Positions 45,001-53,544 of a DNA stretch of 64,000 nt are shown here, one piece after another. The stretch's first letter is position 1, and every line of letters starts with the position of its first letter. This stretch comes from Bacteroidales bacterium UBA6192. GTDB lineage: Bacteria > Bacteroidota > Bacteroidia > Bacteroidales > F082. The notes below the pieces were generated by a model, which worked only from the letters and a program-made list of their open reading frames with translations, had not been told where the DNA came from and did no database searches. The position numbers and the translations under genes are program-made. The DNA lies in the NCBI GenBank assembly GCA_002422725.1, contig DITE01000059.1:13452-77451 (forward strand). Reading direction: 5' to 3'.

Positions 45001-45196
45001 CTATGCCTTATTTACCCTTGTCGGATTTAGTTCGGTGATCATGACCTATTTTGGTGTAAACTATTATCTTTCCGGACTCCATTCATATGCAGCCGGCGAT
45101 CCGGTGCCAGTTCCTACTTTTGTGTACTATACAGTTGGAATAATCACTGCTGTTGCAATCTGGGCATATTTTAACGAAAGAAGACACATAAAATAG
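42098..45196 (+). CDS. Cytochrome c biogenesis protein CcsBA (ResB-ResC fusion)
   Basis: A 1032-residue membrane protein that exports haem and attaches it to CXXCH apocytochromes (system II). The N-terminal ResB/CcsB part has three membrane segments and a large periplasmic domain to about 440. A fourth segment and a second soluble domain (about 480-730) come next. The C-terminal CcsA part has about eight segments and the haem-handling WWD motif: W-G-R-Y-W-G-W-D-P-K-E-T-W near 947. Fused CcsBA of about 1000 residues is usual in this phylum. It can mature the multiheme and diheme cytochromes encoded upstream. Confidence 0.93.
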   Translation: MIKKILKILFSMEVMGLLVIAFAVSAGVATFIENDYGIPGAKTAVYNATWFEILLLLLGINLIVNIFRYKMYRREKLAVFTFHLSFIVILLGSGITRFIGYEGIMSIREGASANTMLSDATYVMAEARYNGEMVYTDKKVLLSTLNQRSYKSGVRVGDKKVSMKSLKYVPNAQEMLVHGKSGGDAYVVMVVSGAESGRNSLSIKQGEQRNFMGIDFLFDLPFDSSAVNLTLSAGKLSIHVPEPMTAMSMMGGTADSLLPGTWHPFETRKLYSLGALRIVLTDIYEHGKVDYKTYAGKDMNFMNALVIELQSGDETREITLRGGQGYIGETTVAEINGIELKMMYGAKVLDLPFSIKLNDFQLERYPGSKSPASYASEVTLVDASANIEKPYRIFMNNVLQYGGYRFFQSSYDKDEKGTVLSVNKDPYGTFVTYVGYFLMTLGMILALFSRNSRFALLGRMLNKSKDAGKVISVALLLVVFSMPSFGQQIQRKSVSETKIIDVGHAAGFGELLVQDHDGRLKPMNTLASEMLRKVSRKSSLEGLNPEQVLLGMLTQPESWQMIPMIKVSHPQLKSYLGLNGNLAAFVDFLDFTDGGGGYKLRDLVNQAYGKKPSERSKFDNDVMAVDERVNISYMVYTGDLLKVLPDPGDSHKPWLSPGKSAVGINAEDSAFIVEVLPYYFMSLNSGDMEQANLLLDGIKNFQQKFGADIMPAPSKVKLEIAYNNMLIFDRLGKYYGMVGVIMLILVFMNIFRERRWINLVIKIFYAIIIVFFIFQTAGLAMRWYIAGRAPWSNGYESMIYIGWVTVLAGLIFSRKSQMTIAATSILASIILMVAHLSWMDPEITNLVPVLKSYWLTIHVSVITASYGFLALGALLGFISLILMILKSKKNHEHLRDKIRELAHINERTVIIGLYLLTIGTFLGGIWANESWGRYWGWDPKETWALVTILVYTFIAHMGYTPGLKTDYNYALFTLVGFSSVIMTYFGVNYYLSGLHSYAAGDPVPVPTFVYYTVGIITAVAIWAYFNERRHIK

Positions 45197-45211
45197 TATT
45201 GTGTCCAAAAG

Positions 45212-45252
45212 AAAAAGCCTGCCCGAAACATTTTCAGGACAGGCTTTTTTTT
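45212..45252. terminator. Bidirectional terminator between ccsBA and the porin
   Basis: AAAAAGCCTG at the left pairs with CAGGCTTTTT at the right around a short loop with further pairing. A-runs and T-runs at both ends serve both converging genes. Confidence 0.8.
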
Positions 45253-45259
45253 TAATCTT

Positions 45260-46552
45260 TTAGTTCGCTTTGAAAAAAGTTGGTTTTATGGTTAACTGCA
45301 GCCATCCCCATGACGAAATCAACCCCTTGCCAGGTTTTATTTGCTGGATGACTTCCATTGATTTTTCAGGGATCATGACCGAATAACCCCCATTTAGCGC
45401 TACCTGTTCGCTAAACCTGATTATGAACCATAAATCAATTTCTGATCCCAGCGGTGATGCGAGGTAAGTTCCTGAAATTTCCGGATGGGTATTCAGTACC
45501 TTTGAGTTTAGTGCGAAGTAATGATATTCGGCTGTTAATGTTAGTTTTTTACTTGCCTCAAAAGCGACAACCCCATATAAATCATTGAGTCCTCCGTTTT
45601 TGGTTGCTTTTGGCATGTTGTTGAAGTAGTCCATGTAACCATAAGTTGCATGCCGAACACCGTAGAGCAGATCAAAAAGGTTGTCGGAATCTGTGCTGTT
45701 GCTATTGTCACCTGAAATGAGTGAGAATCCGATTCCCGGGCTCAGTTTTCCGGTTTTATAATCGGCACGGGCATTCAGGTTCCAGGCATTCACTTTTGTC
45801 CCCATGTTGTTTTTGCCAAGTTGATGGTAATAACTGGCCCAGCTTCTCAACCTGTCTGTCTGGTAGGAGATGTAAGTGCCGAGGCTTACCCTTGTATTCA
45901 TTGATTCGGTTGTGTCACTTTGCATGAAACCCGAGCCCAGGGCAATCGCCGATATGGACAGTTTTTGATTCAGTTTTTGCTGAATCCGGACAAAGTAAAG
46001 TGTTTTCATTTTTGTGCTGATGTATTGATTGCCGTAGCGGTTATCGGCCATATTGTTCAGCGAAAAGGCAGCGTCGACACTCAGATTCATGTTCTGATAG
46101 CGATAGCGCACAGCGTCGTATTTGACCGAATGATTGTTCCAGTTTCTTGCCGAGAGCAGTCGGGAATCGTCATAATCAAAATACTGGCGGCCAATTTTTA
46201 GTGAAGAGTTTTTTAGAAAATTAAGTTCAGCCCAGGCTTCATTCAGGTCGATGCTTGCATTATCGCCAAAAATCCCGGTTGAGTTGAATATCAATTCATC
46301 ACCCCATACTCTGACATCCTGAAAACTCAGTCCGGTTTTAAGCCAGTCTTTTTGATACAAGATATTAACCCTTGTTCGCTGACTGATCAGAAATGCAGTA
46401 TTTTGTCCCTCTTTGATTAGTTCACCATATCCATTTCTGGCTTCTGCTCGTGTGCGAAACTCGCCGGATAGTGAAAATTGTGATTTCGCCTGGTTAGCAG
46501 CGATTAGCATGATTATGAATAATATCAATGCTTTTAGAAAAGGTCTCAACAT
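45260..46552 (-). CDS. Outer membrane porin (alginate-export-like barrel) of the pst operon
   Basis: A 430-residue protein from the ATG at 46552. The signal peptide ends A-K-S-Q. Repeated amphipathic strands include G-E-F-R-T-R-A-E-A-R, S-Q-R-T-R-V-N-I-L-Y, L-K-I-G-R-Q-Y-F-D-Y and V-K-Y-D-A-V-R-Y-R-Y, which fit the alginate-export porin family. In this place, 41 bases after pstB on the same strand, alginate is an unlikely substrate. It more likely lets phosphate or a phosphorylated compound through the outer membrane, like OprO/OprP in role only. Confidence 0.78.
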   Translation of the reverse strand: MLRPFLKALILFIIMLIAANQAKSQFSLSGEFRTRAEARNGYGELIKEGQNTAFLISQRTRVNILYQKDWLKTGLSFQDVRVWGDELIFNSTGIFGDNASIDLNEAWAELNFLKNSSLKIGRQYFDYDDSRLLSARNWNNHSVKYDAVRYRYQNMNLSVDAAFSLNNMADNRYGNQYISTKMKTLYFVRIQQKLNQKLSISAIALGSGFMQSDTTESMNTRVSLGTYISYQTDRLRSWASYYHQLGKNNMGTKVNAWNLNARADYKTGKLSPGIGFSLISGDNSNSTDSDNLFDLLYGVRHATYGYMDYFNNMPKATKNGGLNDLYGVVAFEASKKLTLTAEYHYFALNSKVLNTHPEISGTYLASPLGSEIDLWFIIRFSEQVALNGGYSVMIPEKSMEVIQQIKPGKGLISSWGWLQLTIKPTFFKAN

Positions 46553-46593
46553 AATAATAAGATTTGTTCGAACGAAATTAAAATAAGTTACTA

Positions 46594-47352
46594 TCAATAA
46601 AACATACCTTTCAGATATTCTTTGGTTTTTTCCTGTTTCGGGTTTTCAAAGAATTCATTTACAGGACCTTGCTCAATCACTTCGCCCATATACATAAAGA
46701 TAACATAGTCGGCAATCCGTTTAGCCTGTCGCAGGATGTGCGTCACGATGACAATAGTATAAGCTTCTTTCAGCTCCATGAATTTTTCTTCAATGGCCTG
46801 ACTCGATTGAGGATCAAGAGCGGATGTCGGTTCATCGGCCAGAATAATCTGGGGGTCAACAGCAAGACCGCGGGCAAGGCAAAGACGCTGTTGCTGGCCA
46901 ATTGACAGGGCTACTGCAGGATCGTGCAGGCGGTCTTTTACCTCGTCCCACAGGTTTACCAACTTCAGGTAATGCTCAACACGATGATGAAGATATTTTT
47001 TCTTTTTTCTACCACTGATCCTCAGGCCATAAGCCACATTATTGAAAATGTTCATAGGCAAGGGGTAAGGTCGTTGTGCCAGGAGTCCCATCATTTTCCT
47101 AATGTTGGTAATGTCTTCATTCGAACTCAGGATGTCAGTTCCATCGATAAGTATTTTTCCGCTAAGATGCGCATCAGGATGCAGATCAGTCAACCTGTTC
47201 ATGCAACGCAGCAGCGAAGTTTTACCGCAGCCCGAAGGACCAAGGATGACCGTAATTTTCTTTTCAGGAATCTCCGATTCAATATTTTTCAGGATATGCT
47301 GTTTGCCATAGTGCAAATCCAGTTTCGAAAGATGAATTTTTGTACTGTTCAT
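46594..47352 (-). CDS. pstB: Phosphate ABC transporter ATP-binding protein PstB
   Basis: A 252-residue ATPase. Walker A G-P-S-G-C-G-K-T-S at 38-46, signature L-S-I-G-Q-Q-Q-R, Walker B I-I-L-A-D-E-P-T-S-A-L-D-P and the switch histidine in V-T-H-I-L-R-Q-A. C-M-N-R-L-T-D-L after Walker A is typical of PstB. It powers high-affinity phosphate uptake with PstC and PstA. It starts three bases after the pstA stop. Confidence 0.95.
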   Translation of the reverse strand: MNSTKIHLSKLDLHYGKQHILKNIESEIPEKKITVILGPSGCGKTSLLRCMNRLTDLHPDAHLSGKILIDGTDILSSNEDITNIRKMMGLLAQRPYPLPMNIFNNVAYGLRISGRKKKKYLHHRVEHYLKLVNLWDEVKDRLHDPAVALSIGQQQRLCLARGLAVDPQIILADEPTSALDPQSSQAIEEKFMELKEAYTIVIVTHILRQAKRIADYVIFMYMGEVIEQGPVNEFFENPKQEKTKEYLKGMFY

Positions 47353-47355
47353 AGC

Positions 47356-48222
47356 CTAAAAATTAATTCTGTTCTTGTGATACTTTCTCGAAAGAACACG
47401 GGTTAAAATACTGATAAACAATATGATGATAACAAGAACAACTGCGGCAGCAAAAGCCCTTTGTCTGACTTCTTCAATCGGTGAACTCAGCTGAAAAAAT
47501 ATGGTAAGGGGTAAGGTAGCTGCAGGTTGGTTGAGTGAAGTGGGTATATGATCGGTGAAACCAGTGGTGAAAAGCACAGATGCTACATCGCCTGCAGCCC
47601 TGCCAAAAGAAAGTAAAACAGCCGTAATCATTCCGGGGATACATTGTTTGAAAAAGACCCTGTAGGAGATTTCTGACCGTGTTGACCCAAGCGAAAGTGC
47701 AGCCTCAAGCAAACCTTTCGGCACAGTTTTCAAAGCTTCGTCCATAGCTCTGATCATGATGGGCAACACAAAAAGCGTTACGGTAATGATTCCTGCCAGG
47801 AGTGAAGCCCTGATTCCCAAATAGATCATGATGGTGAAACCAAATGCTCCATACACAATGGAAGGTATGCCCCAAAGCAGATCGAGGATCAGCCTGATGC
47901 TGTTTACAAAACGCGGCATGGAAGCCAGATGGACGTTCATCATCAGCGCAACGGGAAGTCCGGTTACAAATGCCAGCAGGGTAGAACCAAGTGAGAGATA
48001 GAGTGTTCCGATGATGGCATTCAGAATCCCTCCTTCCTTACCAAAATAATATCCGCCGGAAGGCACACTGCTGATCATTTCCCAACTGAGATAGGGCAGG
48101 CCACTACGCAGGATGCTGAATAAAATGAGAAAAAGAACCATGCAAATAAACATGGTTGATAAAAACATCAGAACCCTGAAGAACTTTTCTTCTATTTTTT
48201 TTGCTTTCATTTTAATCAGCAT
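47356..48222 (-). CDS. pstA: Phosphate ABC transporter permease PstA
   Basis: A 288-residue inner membrane permease with six hydrophobic segments. The coupling-loop motif E-A-A-L-S-L-G-S-T-R is at about 194-203. P-L-T-I-F-F-Q-L near the end is typical of PstA. Its start overlaps the end of pstC by seven bases. Forms the channel with PstC. Confidence 0.94.
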   Translation of the reverse strand: MLIKMKAKKIEEKFFRVLMFLSTMFICMVLFLILFSILRSGLPYLSWEMISSVPSGGYYFGKEGGILNAIIGTLYLSLGSTLLAFVTGLPVALMMNVHLASMPRFVNSIRLILDLLWGIPSIVYGAFGFTIMIYLGIRASLLAGIITVTLFVLPIMIRAMDEALKTVPKGLLEAALSLGSTRSEISYRVFFKQCIPGMITAVLLSFGRAAGDVASVLFTTGFTDHIPTSLNQPAATLPLTIFFQLSSPIEEVRQRAFAAAVVLVIIILFISILTRVLSRKYHKNRINF

Positions 48223-49121
48223 TTTTCATCACACTGTATGATAATGTATCGCGAAATCAGATTGAAGATGAGTACTACGACAAACAAAATCAGGGCCGAC
48301 AGCATCAGGGCTGAATCATACAATGGGATGGACATCATTTCGCCATAATTATTGGCAATCAGTGCCGGTAAGGGATATCCTGGCTGAATTAGTCCGGTTG
48401 GGATACGGGTCACATTCCCTACTACCATCAGCACGGCAATTGTTTCGCCAAAGGCCCGTGACATACCTAAACCAAAAGCGGCAACGATGCCAGGCATACC
48501 CTTTTTTAAAAGTACAAATTTCACAGTCTGCCAGCGTGTTGCCCCTACTGAAAGCGAAGCTTCGGTTAGTTCATCCGGTATGTTCTTAAAAACCTCGATC
48601 AGGATATTGAGCACAAAGGGGATGATCATGATGGCGAGTACAATAGCTCCGGCAAGTATCGAATAGCCTGATACTTGTTTGCCAAGCCATGGTCCAAGAT
48701 AGTTTCCAATGAATGGAACCACAACCAATATGCCCCATAGCCCAAAAATGACGGAAGGTATTCCGGCGAGAATGTCAATAACAGGGTGCATCACTTTCAA
48801 CACCCATCGTTTGGCGTATTGTGTCAGGTGTATAGAGGTTAGCAAACAGATAGGGGCAGCAAACAGAAGTGCTGCCATGGTTACCCATACTGAACTGATA
48901 ATAAACGGGTAAAAGCCAAATTGCCCTGAAATTGGCTTCCATTCTTTTGAGAATACAAGCGAAAGCAAGGAATTTTCGTGTAGTAGTACCGATGATTTCC
49001 AGTAAAGCCCTGCAGCCATAGTGACCGGCAAAATAATGACCAAAGCCAGACATATGACCATCCAAAAACCATGGATATTGTTACGCATGGCTCTGCTAAG
49101 TCTAACCTGCATTTTCCTCAT
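48216..49121 (-). CDS. pstC: Phosphate ABC transporter permease PstC
   Basis: A 301-residue permease with six hydrophobic segments. Coupling motif E-A-S-L-S-V-G-A-T-R-W-Q-T, then G-L-G-M-S-R-A-F-G-E-T-I-A-V-L-M-V, which is characteristic of PstC. It starts inside the end of pstS (four-base overlap) and ends inside the start of pstA. Confidence 0.94.
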   Translation of the reverse strand: MRKMQVRLSRAMRNNIHGFWMVICLALVIILPVTMAAGLYWKSSVLLHENSLLSLVFSKEWKPISGQFGFYPFIISSVWVTMAALLFAAPICLLTSIHLTQYAKRWVLKVMHPVIDILAGIPSVIFGLWGILVVVPFIGNYLGPWLGKQVSGYSILAGAIVLAIMIIPFVLNILIEVFKNIPDELTEASLSVGATRWQTVKFVLLKKGMPGIVAAFGLGMSRAFGETIAVLMVVGNVTRIPTGLIQPGYPLPALIANNYGEMMSIPLYDSALMLSALILFVVVLIFNLISRYIIIQCDEKC

Positions 49122-50110
49122 TGGATAGTAGTAAGCTGCTGCCTGATTGTTTCATCGGGCAAACGGACATAACCGGCTTCATTTACAAACTGTTGTCCGT
49201 CGGTGAGTATCCATTCAAGAAAGGCTAAAACTGCTTCATTCGTTGGCTTACCATTTGAAATAAAATATAGTTCACGGGCGGGAGGTGAGGGGTATTTCCC
49301 ATCACCGATTGCTTTCATGATATCATCCAGTGTTTCATAAAAGGCTTCATCCTCATCAATCTTGTGGTTGCCATTCAGGTCGATTGGAATCACACTAAGT
49401 CCATCAAACTGCTTGCGGCTTGTTATGTCATAGGCATAAATAACGTTGTTATAGCCAGTTCCGAGTGGGTCGTTTTTTACAGCCTCTGCAATCCCAGGGT
49501 CACCGAACACGCCAATTCCATTAAGGCTTTCCTGGTTGCTTCCCAGAAACAACCCCCACATTTCGGCTGCACCGCAAGCATCGGACCGGGTGTAAACATT
49601 GATATTGTAGAGTTGTCCTTCAGCCTGCACACATTTGTTCCAGCTTTTAACAGATTGATCAATACAGATTTGCCGAAATGTTTCCTTCGAAATTCCCGTT
49701 TTCAACAACTCGCTTATCAGTGGGTTTTTTGAATTCATCGTGGGTAAAACGGCATCTTTGGCAACAGCAACTTTCCACGCACCCTTTTTTTCTTCAACCT
49801 CAGTCACAGACCGCGAAAACATCGCGAGGTCAACCATATTGGACAAAACATCCATCATGCCTTTGCCAGCTCCACCAGCACTAATGTCAATTCGTACCCC
49901 AGGATGTGACTTCTGAAACTCTTCGGCCCATTTAACGGTGAGCGGGTAAAGCGCAAATGCTCCGGAAACCGAAAAGTGACCTTTTAGTGTTTTGTCAGGA
50001 GATGTTTTTTTTGCAGAGCTTTCACCTGAACAGCCAGATAGTATGCATGCTGAAAGATACAGGTTGATAATCAATAACATGATTTTGAAAGATGAATGCA
50101 TTGCTTTCAT
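49118..50110 (-). CDS. pstS: Phosphate-binding lipoprotein PstS
   Basis: A 330-residue periplasmic-binding lipoprotein: I-L-S-G-C with Cys27. The phosphate-binding segments are H-F-S-V-S-G-A-F-A-L-Y, D-I-S-A-G-G-A-G-K-G-M and Y-T-R-S-D-A-C-G-A-A-E. A second ATG at 50101 is also possible. It delivers phosphate to PstCA. First gene of pstSCAB-porin, with a promoter 69 bases upstream. phoU, usually last in such operons, is missing. Confidence 0.92.
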   Translation of the reverse strand: MKAMHSSFKIMLLIINLYLSACILSGCSGESSAKKTSPDKTLKGHFSVSGAFALYPLTVKWAEEFQKSHPGVRIDISAGGAGKGMMDVLSNMVDLAMFSRSVTEVEEKKGAWKVAVAKDAVLPTMNSKNPLISELLKTGISKETFRQICIDQSVKSWNKCVQAEGQLYNINVYTRSDACGAAEMWGLFLGSNQESLNGIGVFGDPGIAEAVKNDPLGTGYNNVIYAYDITSRKQFDGLSVIPIDLNGNHKIDEDEAFYETLDDIMKAIGDGKYPSPPARELYFISNGKPTNEAVLAFLEWILTDGQQFVNEAGYVRLPDETIRQQLTTIQ

Positions 50111-50178
50111 AGAATGTAAATTTGGTGTACATCCGAAAGGACTGTTAACTGCTTCTAAGTTCAGTCGTAGGGTTGATG

Positions 50179-50209
50179 CAAAACTATGAAACGATAATAT
50201 AACCCGAAA
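50179..50209 (-). promoter_or_regulatory. Promoter of the pst operon
   Basis: TTTC (50209-50206), 19 bases, TAGTTTTG (50186-50179) on the minus strand. The leader would be about 60 bases. No PHO box was recognised, though the Bacteroidota form is poorly defined. Confidence 0.6.
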
Positions 50210-50289
50210 CCCTTAAAATACCTATTTTTACGTTAGTATTTATACTTATGGCCGTGACAACAGCACAGGTTTTCGACTACCTTAAACCA

Positions 50290-50925
50290 TTAGGTTCTGA
50301 TCCATTGATGCCTGATAGCATTCATAACCAGTTGAGCCGTATTTCTTGAATTTGTTTTCTCGAGCATATTGGCCCTGTGCTTGTCCACTGTACGCTTACT
50401 AATAAAGAGTTTTTCTCCAATTTCGGCATTGGAATTACCAAGACAGATCAGTTCAAGAATTTCGAGTTCCCGGGAAGTCAGGATTTCTTCATTTTTAGTG
50501 ATGTGTTGCTCGTTCCTTAGGTTTTTGACAACATTGATCAATAATTCCTTTGAAAAATATACATCCCCGGCCAGAACCGTGTCTATCGCTTCTGTAACAT
50601 CATTGATCTCTGAGTTTTTCAGCATAAATCCCTTCGCCCCGGCAGCAATCATCCGATAGTAGTAAATCTCGTCGCCAAACATCGACAAAGCAATAATTTT
50701 TAATTCAGGAAGCATTGCCAAAGCCTCCGAAGTGGCTTTGATTCCATCTGTAACGGGCATATCGATATCCATGAGTATAATATCCGGAACAAATTGTTTC
50801 AGCAAAAGAAGAAATTCCTGTCCGTTGGCCGCTTCTTTGATGTCGGCATTTGCATAGCAACTCTGAAGCAGCATTCTGAGCCCGTTGCGAAACAAGGTGT
50901 GATCATCACAAATAATGATTTTCAT
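50290..50925 (-). CDS. NarL/LuxR-type response regulator
   Basis: A 211-residue regulator. Receiver domain 1-120: acidic pair Asp7/Asp8, phosphate acceptor Asp53 in I-L-M-D-I-D-M-P and the Lys in M-L-K-N-S-E. The LuxR helix-turn-helix is near 150-205 (L-T-S-R-E-L-E-I-L-E-L-I, then I-S-K-R-T-V-D-K-H-R-A-N-M-L). It starts ten bases after the histidine kinase stop, so the two form one pair. It lies 179 bases before pstS on the same strand, which suggests, without proof, that it controls phosphate uptake. Confidence 0.92.
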   Translation of the reverse strand: MKIIICDDHTLFRNGLRMLLQSCYANADIKEAANGQEFLLLLKQFVPDIILMDIDMPVTDGIKATSEALAMLPELKIIALSMFGDEIYYYRMIAAGAKGFMLKNSEINDVTEAIDTVLAGDVYFSKELLINVVKNLRNEQHITKNEEILTSRELEILELICLGNSNAEIGEKLFISKRTVDKHRANMLEKTNSRNTAQLVMNAIRHQWIRT

Positions 50926-50935
50926 GTTATCTGGT

Positions 50936-51895
50936 TTAAAGATTTTTTAACGGAGCCACTAATTCAGCAATGATTCCTTTAGGCAACTGTTTTTTTATCT
51001 CAAAATGCCCGTTTAATGATTCTATACGCGATTTCAGGTTGTGCAAACCCATTCCCTGATGCTCAGGCCGGACTGATTTATCGTTATCAAACCCCACACC
51101 ATTGTCGATGTAAACCAGCACCAATTGATTGTTTTTCAGGTTAAGATCAATATCAATCCGGCTTGCTTGGGCATGTTTCAATGTATTGTTCACCAGTTCG
51201 CATAAACTGCGATAAATAATCACTTCGGTGTTCGATTCAAATCGGTTTTCAGCCAGATCAGAAGTAAAAATGATGGAAATCTTACCGGTCTGTTCAATCT
51301 TTGAAACAAAGGAATTGATTGCCTTGACCAGACCAAAATTTTCCAGAATATGAGGACTTAGATTGTTGGAAATTTCTTTCAGGCTGGTAATTGCTTCGTT
51401 TACTGAGAAGATTGTGTTTTGAAGAATTTCCTGATTGTTTTGGGCAATATTTTGCGTGTTAAGGGCAGATAAGGACATTTTCACAGATGAAAGTATTGGC
51501 CCTAAACCATCGTGCAGATCTTTGGCAAACCTTCGTCTTTGATCTTCCTCGGTGCTGATAACTGCATTCAATAGCCGTTTCTCTGCGGCAGCCCGGATCC
51601 CTTCAAGTGCAAAAAGGTGATACAGCACTTTCTTCACAAAAAATACGGCAGTGACCATCAGCAAGGAAATGAGAATACCAAGCCAGGTGTTGAGAGATGT
51701 GGCAAGTTCCTCATACTCCTCAGGAATTTGGGGCAAAGTGAATTCAATCAGCCTGCGAAATGCCATAAATATTAAGGCTGTTGATAATAAAATCCAGCTT
51801 GAATTATATTTGGTGGCTTTTACCAGACTTACCACAAACACTGCAGCCAGAAAGAGCAGTATGGCTGAAACAAATAATGCATATTGCGTGATCAT
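50936..51895 (-). CDS. NarL-partner sensor histidine kinase (HisKA_3)
   Basis: A 319-residue kinase from the ATG at 51895. Three hydrophobic segments in the first 85 residues form the sensor, with no large periplasmic domain. The HisKA_3 box D-L-H-D-G-L-G-P has the phosphorylated His128. The ATPase domain has V-Y-I-D-N-G-V-G-F-D and M-G-L-H-N-L-K-S-R-I. A small sensor like this may sense through the membrane or a partner protein. The frame opens at 51943, but that start lies within the promoter element at 51941-51948. Confidence 0.9.
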   Translation of the reverse strand: MITQYALFVSAILLFLAAVFVVSLVKATKYNSSWILLSTALIFMAFRRLIEFTLPQIPEEYEELATSLNTWLGILISLLMVTAVFFVKKVLYHLFALEGIRAAAEKRLLNAVISTEEDQRRRFAKDLHDGLGPILSSVKMSLSALNTQNIAQNNQEILQNTIFSVNEAITSLKEISNNLSPHILENFGLVKAINSFVSKIEQTGKISIIFTSDLAENRFESNTEVIIYRSLCELVNNTLKHAQASRIDIDLNLKNNQLVLVYIDNGVGFDNDKSVRPEHQGMGLHNLKSRIESLNGHFEIKKQLPKGIIAELVAPLKNL

Positions 51896-51940
51896 GCTAT
51901 TCCTGTTTTTTGCATATAAACCTGTATCCGTAATTACGAA

Positions 51941-51948
51941 CAAAGGTA
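51941..51948 (-). promoter_or_regulatory. Promoter -7 element for the two-component pair
   Basis: TACCTTTG on the minus strand, 46 bases before the kinase ATG. Confidence 0.5.
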
Positions 51949-52211
51949 AATAATTGTTGAGGTTTCGACCTTAACTTGTACTATCTTCCTGAGAATGCGA
52001 AAAGTTTATGGCAGCGTATCAGAAAACATTTTGAACCAGCACAATGAACAATTAGTCTTTATAGCTTGTTTCATTGTTTGATTTTTAATAAAGTTTTTTA
52101 ACACCATAATAACTTTTAGCTATACTGTTAGCTAAGTTCTTATGATTATTTTCGCAATCCGGATATTTTGCAATAAGTATTTATTTCAGTGATGCTTGCT
52201 TAACTAAAACC

Positions 52212-52697
52212 ATGAAAATAGGATTTTTATCAGTTGTGTTGTTGTTTGTTGCGACGTTTGCCCTGTCGGTTTCGGCACAGATAAAGGTTGTTAACTTCAA
52301 GAACTTTAAGCCCTTGCTTGAGAAAAACAACGACACCACTTACGTGATTAACTTCTGGGCCACCTGGTGTGCACCTTGTGTAAAAGAACTTCCCGATTTT
52401 GAAAGCATCAATCAACAGTTTAAAGACAAGAAATTCAAAATGTTGCTGGTTAGCCTCGATTTCAGGAAATCGTTCGAAACAAGACTGATTCCCTTTGTTG
52501 AGCAAAATAAACTGAAAGCAGAAGTGTTACTTTTACACGAACCTGACGGAAATTCGTGGATCGATCTGGTGGATACAAATTGGTCTGGTGCCATACCTGC
52601 CACACTGATCTATAATAAGGACTTCAGGGTATTCCACGAAGGCGGATATACCTATCAAGAACTCAATTCAATCATTACTAACAATTTAAAACCCTGA
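52212..52697 (+). CDS. TlpA-like thioredoxin-fold protein
   Basis: A 161-residue exported redox protein. The signal peptide ends S-V-S-A-Q. F-W-A-T-W-C-A-P-C carries Cys53 and Cys56, and the cis-Pro lies in G-A-I-P-A-T-L. It is of the TlpA/ResA kind, keeping periplasmic cysteines reduced, for example for haem attachment to apocytochromes, which would suit this genome. The next thioredoxin-fold gene starts five bases later. Confidence 0.88.
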   Translation: MKIGFLSVVLLFVATFALSVSAQIKVVNFKNFKPLLEKNNDTTYVINFWATWCAPCVKELPDFESINQQFKDKKFKMLLVSLDFRKSFETRLIPFVEQNKLKAEVLLLHEPDGNSWIDLVDTNWSGAIPATLIYNKDFRVFHEGGYTYQELNSIITNNLKP

Positions 52698-52702
52698 TTC
52701 AT

Positions 52703-53305
52703 ATGAAAATGACAATTTCATTATTTCTGATTTTATTCACAGCTTTTTCAGCCAATTCTCAAGGTTACAAGGTAGGCGATAATGCTGAAGATTTCAAACT
52801 GTTGAATGTTGATGGCAAGTATGTCCAAATGGCTGATTATGAAGATGCAAAAGGCTTCATTGTGATTTTTACATGCAACCACTGTCCTTATTCAGTAGCT
52901 TATGAAGACCGAATCAACCTACTTGACCGCAGGTTTTCACAGGAAGGTTATCCGGTGATTGCTGTGAATCCAAACGATTCACTGATTCAACCGCAGGATA
53001 GTTATTCAAAAATGATTGTCCGTGCAAGAGAAAAATCATTCAGTTTTCCATATTTGCTCGATGCATCTCAGGAAGTGTTCAAAACATATGGTGCAACCCG
53101 TACCCCTCATGTGTATATCCTGAATAAGGAGAATAAAGAATTGGTTGTGAGGTATATCGGTGCAATTGACAACAATTACGAAGATGGTGGCGCTGCAACA
53201 GAAAAGTATGTGGAATCAGCCATTGAGAACCTAAAAATGGGTGAACTCCCCGAACCGGATTTCACAAAAGCCATTGGATGTACCATTAAGGTTAAAAAGT
53301 CCTGA
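52703..53305 (+). CDS. Exported AhpC/TSA-type thioredoxin-fold protein
   Basis: A 200-residue protein. Signal peptide about 20 residues, ending A-N-S-Q. The active region is F-T-C-N-H-C-P-Y-S with Cys58 and Cys61, different from the C-x-P-C of TlpA. The cis-Pro motif is T-R-T-P-H-V-Y. This subgroup of redoxins is often annotated only as thioredoxin family; substrate unknown. It forms an operon with the TlpA-like gene and ends at a strong terminator. Confidence 0.85.
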   Translation: MKMTISLFLILFTAFSANSQGYKVGDNAEDFKLLNVDGKYVQMADYEDAKGFIVIFTCNHCPYSVAYEDRINLLDRRFSQEGYPVIAVNPNDSLIQPQDSYSKMIVRAREKSFSFPYLLDASQEVFKTYGATRTPHVYILNKENKELVVRYIGAIDNNYEDGGAATEKYVESAIENLKMGELPEPDFTKAIGCTIKVKKS

Positions 53306-53339
53306 TATATAAGTTGTTAGGCATTAATGTCTATTTTTT

Positions 53340-53382
53340 CGGTCAGAACGGCTGTACGTGAGTGTAGCCGTTCTGATTTTTC
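53340..53382 (+). terminator. Rho-independent terminator after the redoxin pair
   Basis: TCAGAACGGCT (53343-53353) pairs perfectly with AGCCGTTCTGA (53366-53376). TTTTTC follows. Confidence 0.9.
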
Positions 53383-53517
53383 TACCATTATGGGCATCAT
53401 TCGTGAGAAATTTTGAGTCTTTCTAGATTTAGCTTGTTACCCAAACGAACAAGGCAGTAAACGGTTTGATTTATCGTCGATTATGGGTATTTATATCTTA
53501 AACTCCTGGAAATTCAT

Positions 53518-53525
53518 TAGTTTTG
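53518..53525 (+). promoter_or_regulatory. Promoter -7 element for the M3 peptidase
   Basis: TAGTTTTG at 53518-53525, 19 bases before the ATG. Confidence 0.5.
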
Positions 53526-53544
53526 TACAAACTTAAAAACCATA

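Noticed and set aside
45260..46552. Alginate export as the role of the barrel gene
   Set aside because: No alginate genes are near; its place as last gene after pstB favours a phosphate-related porin, though the fold resemblance stands.
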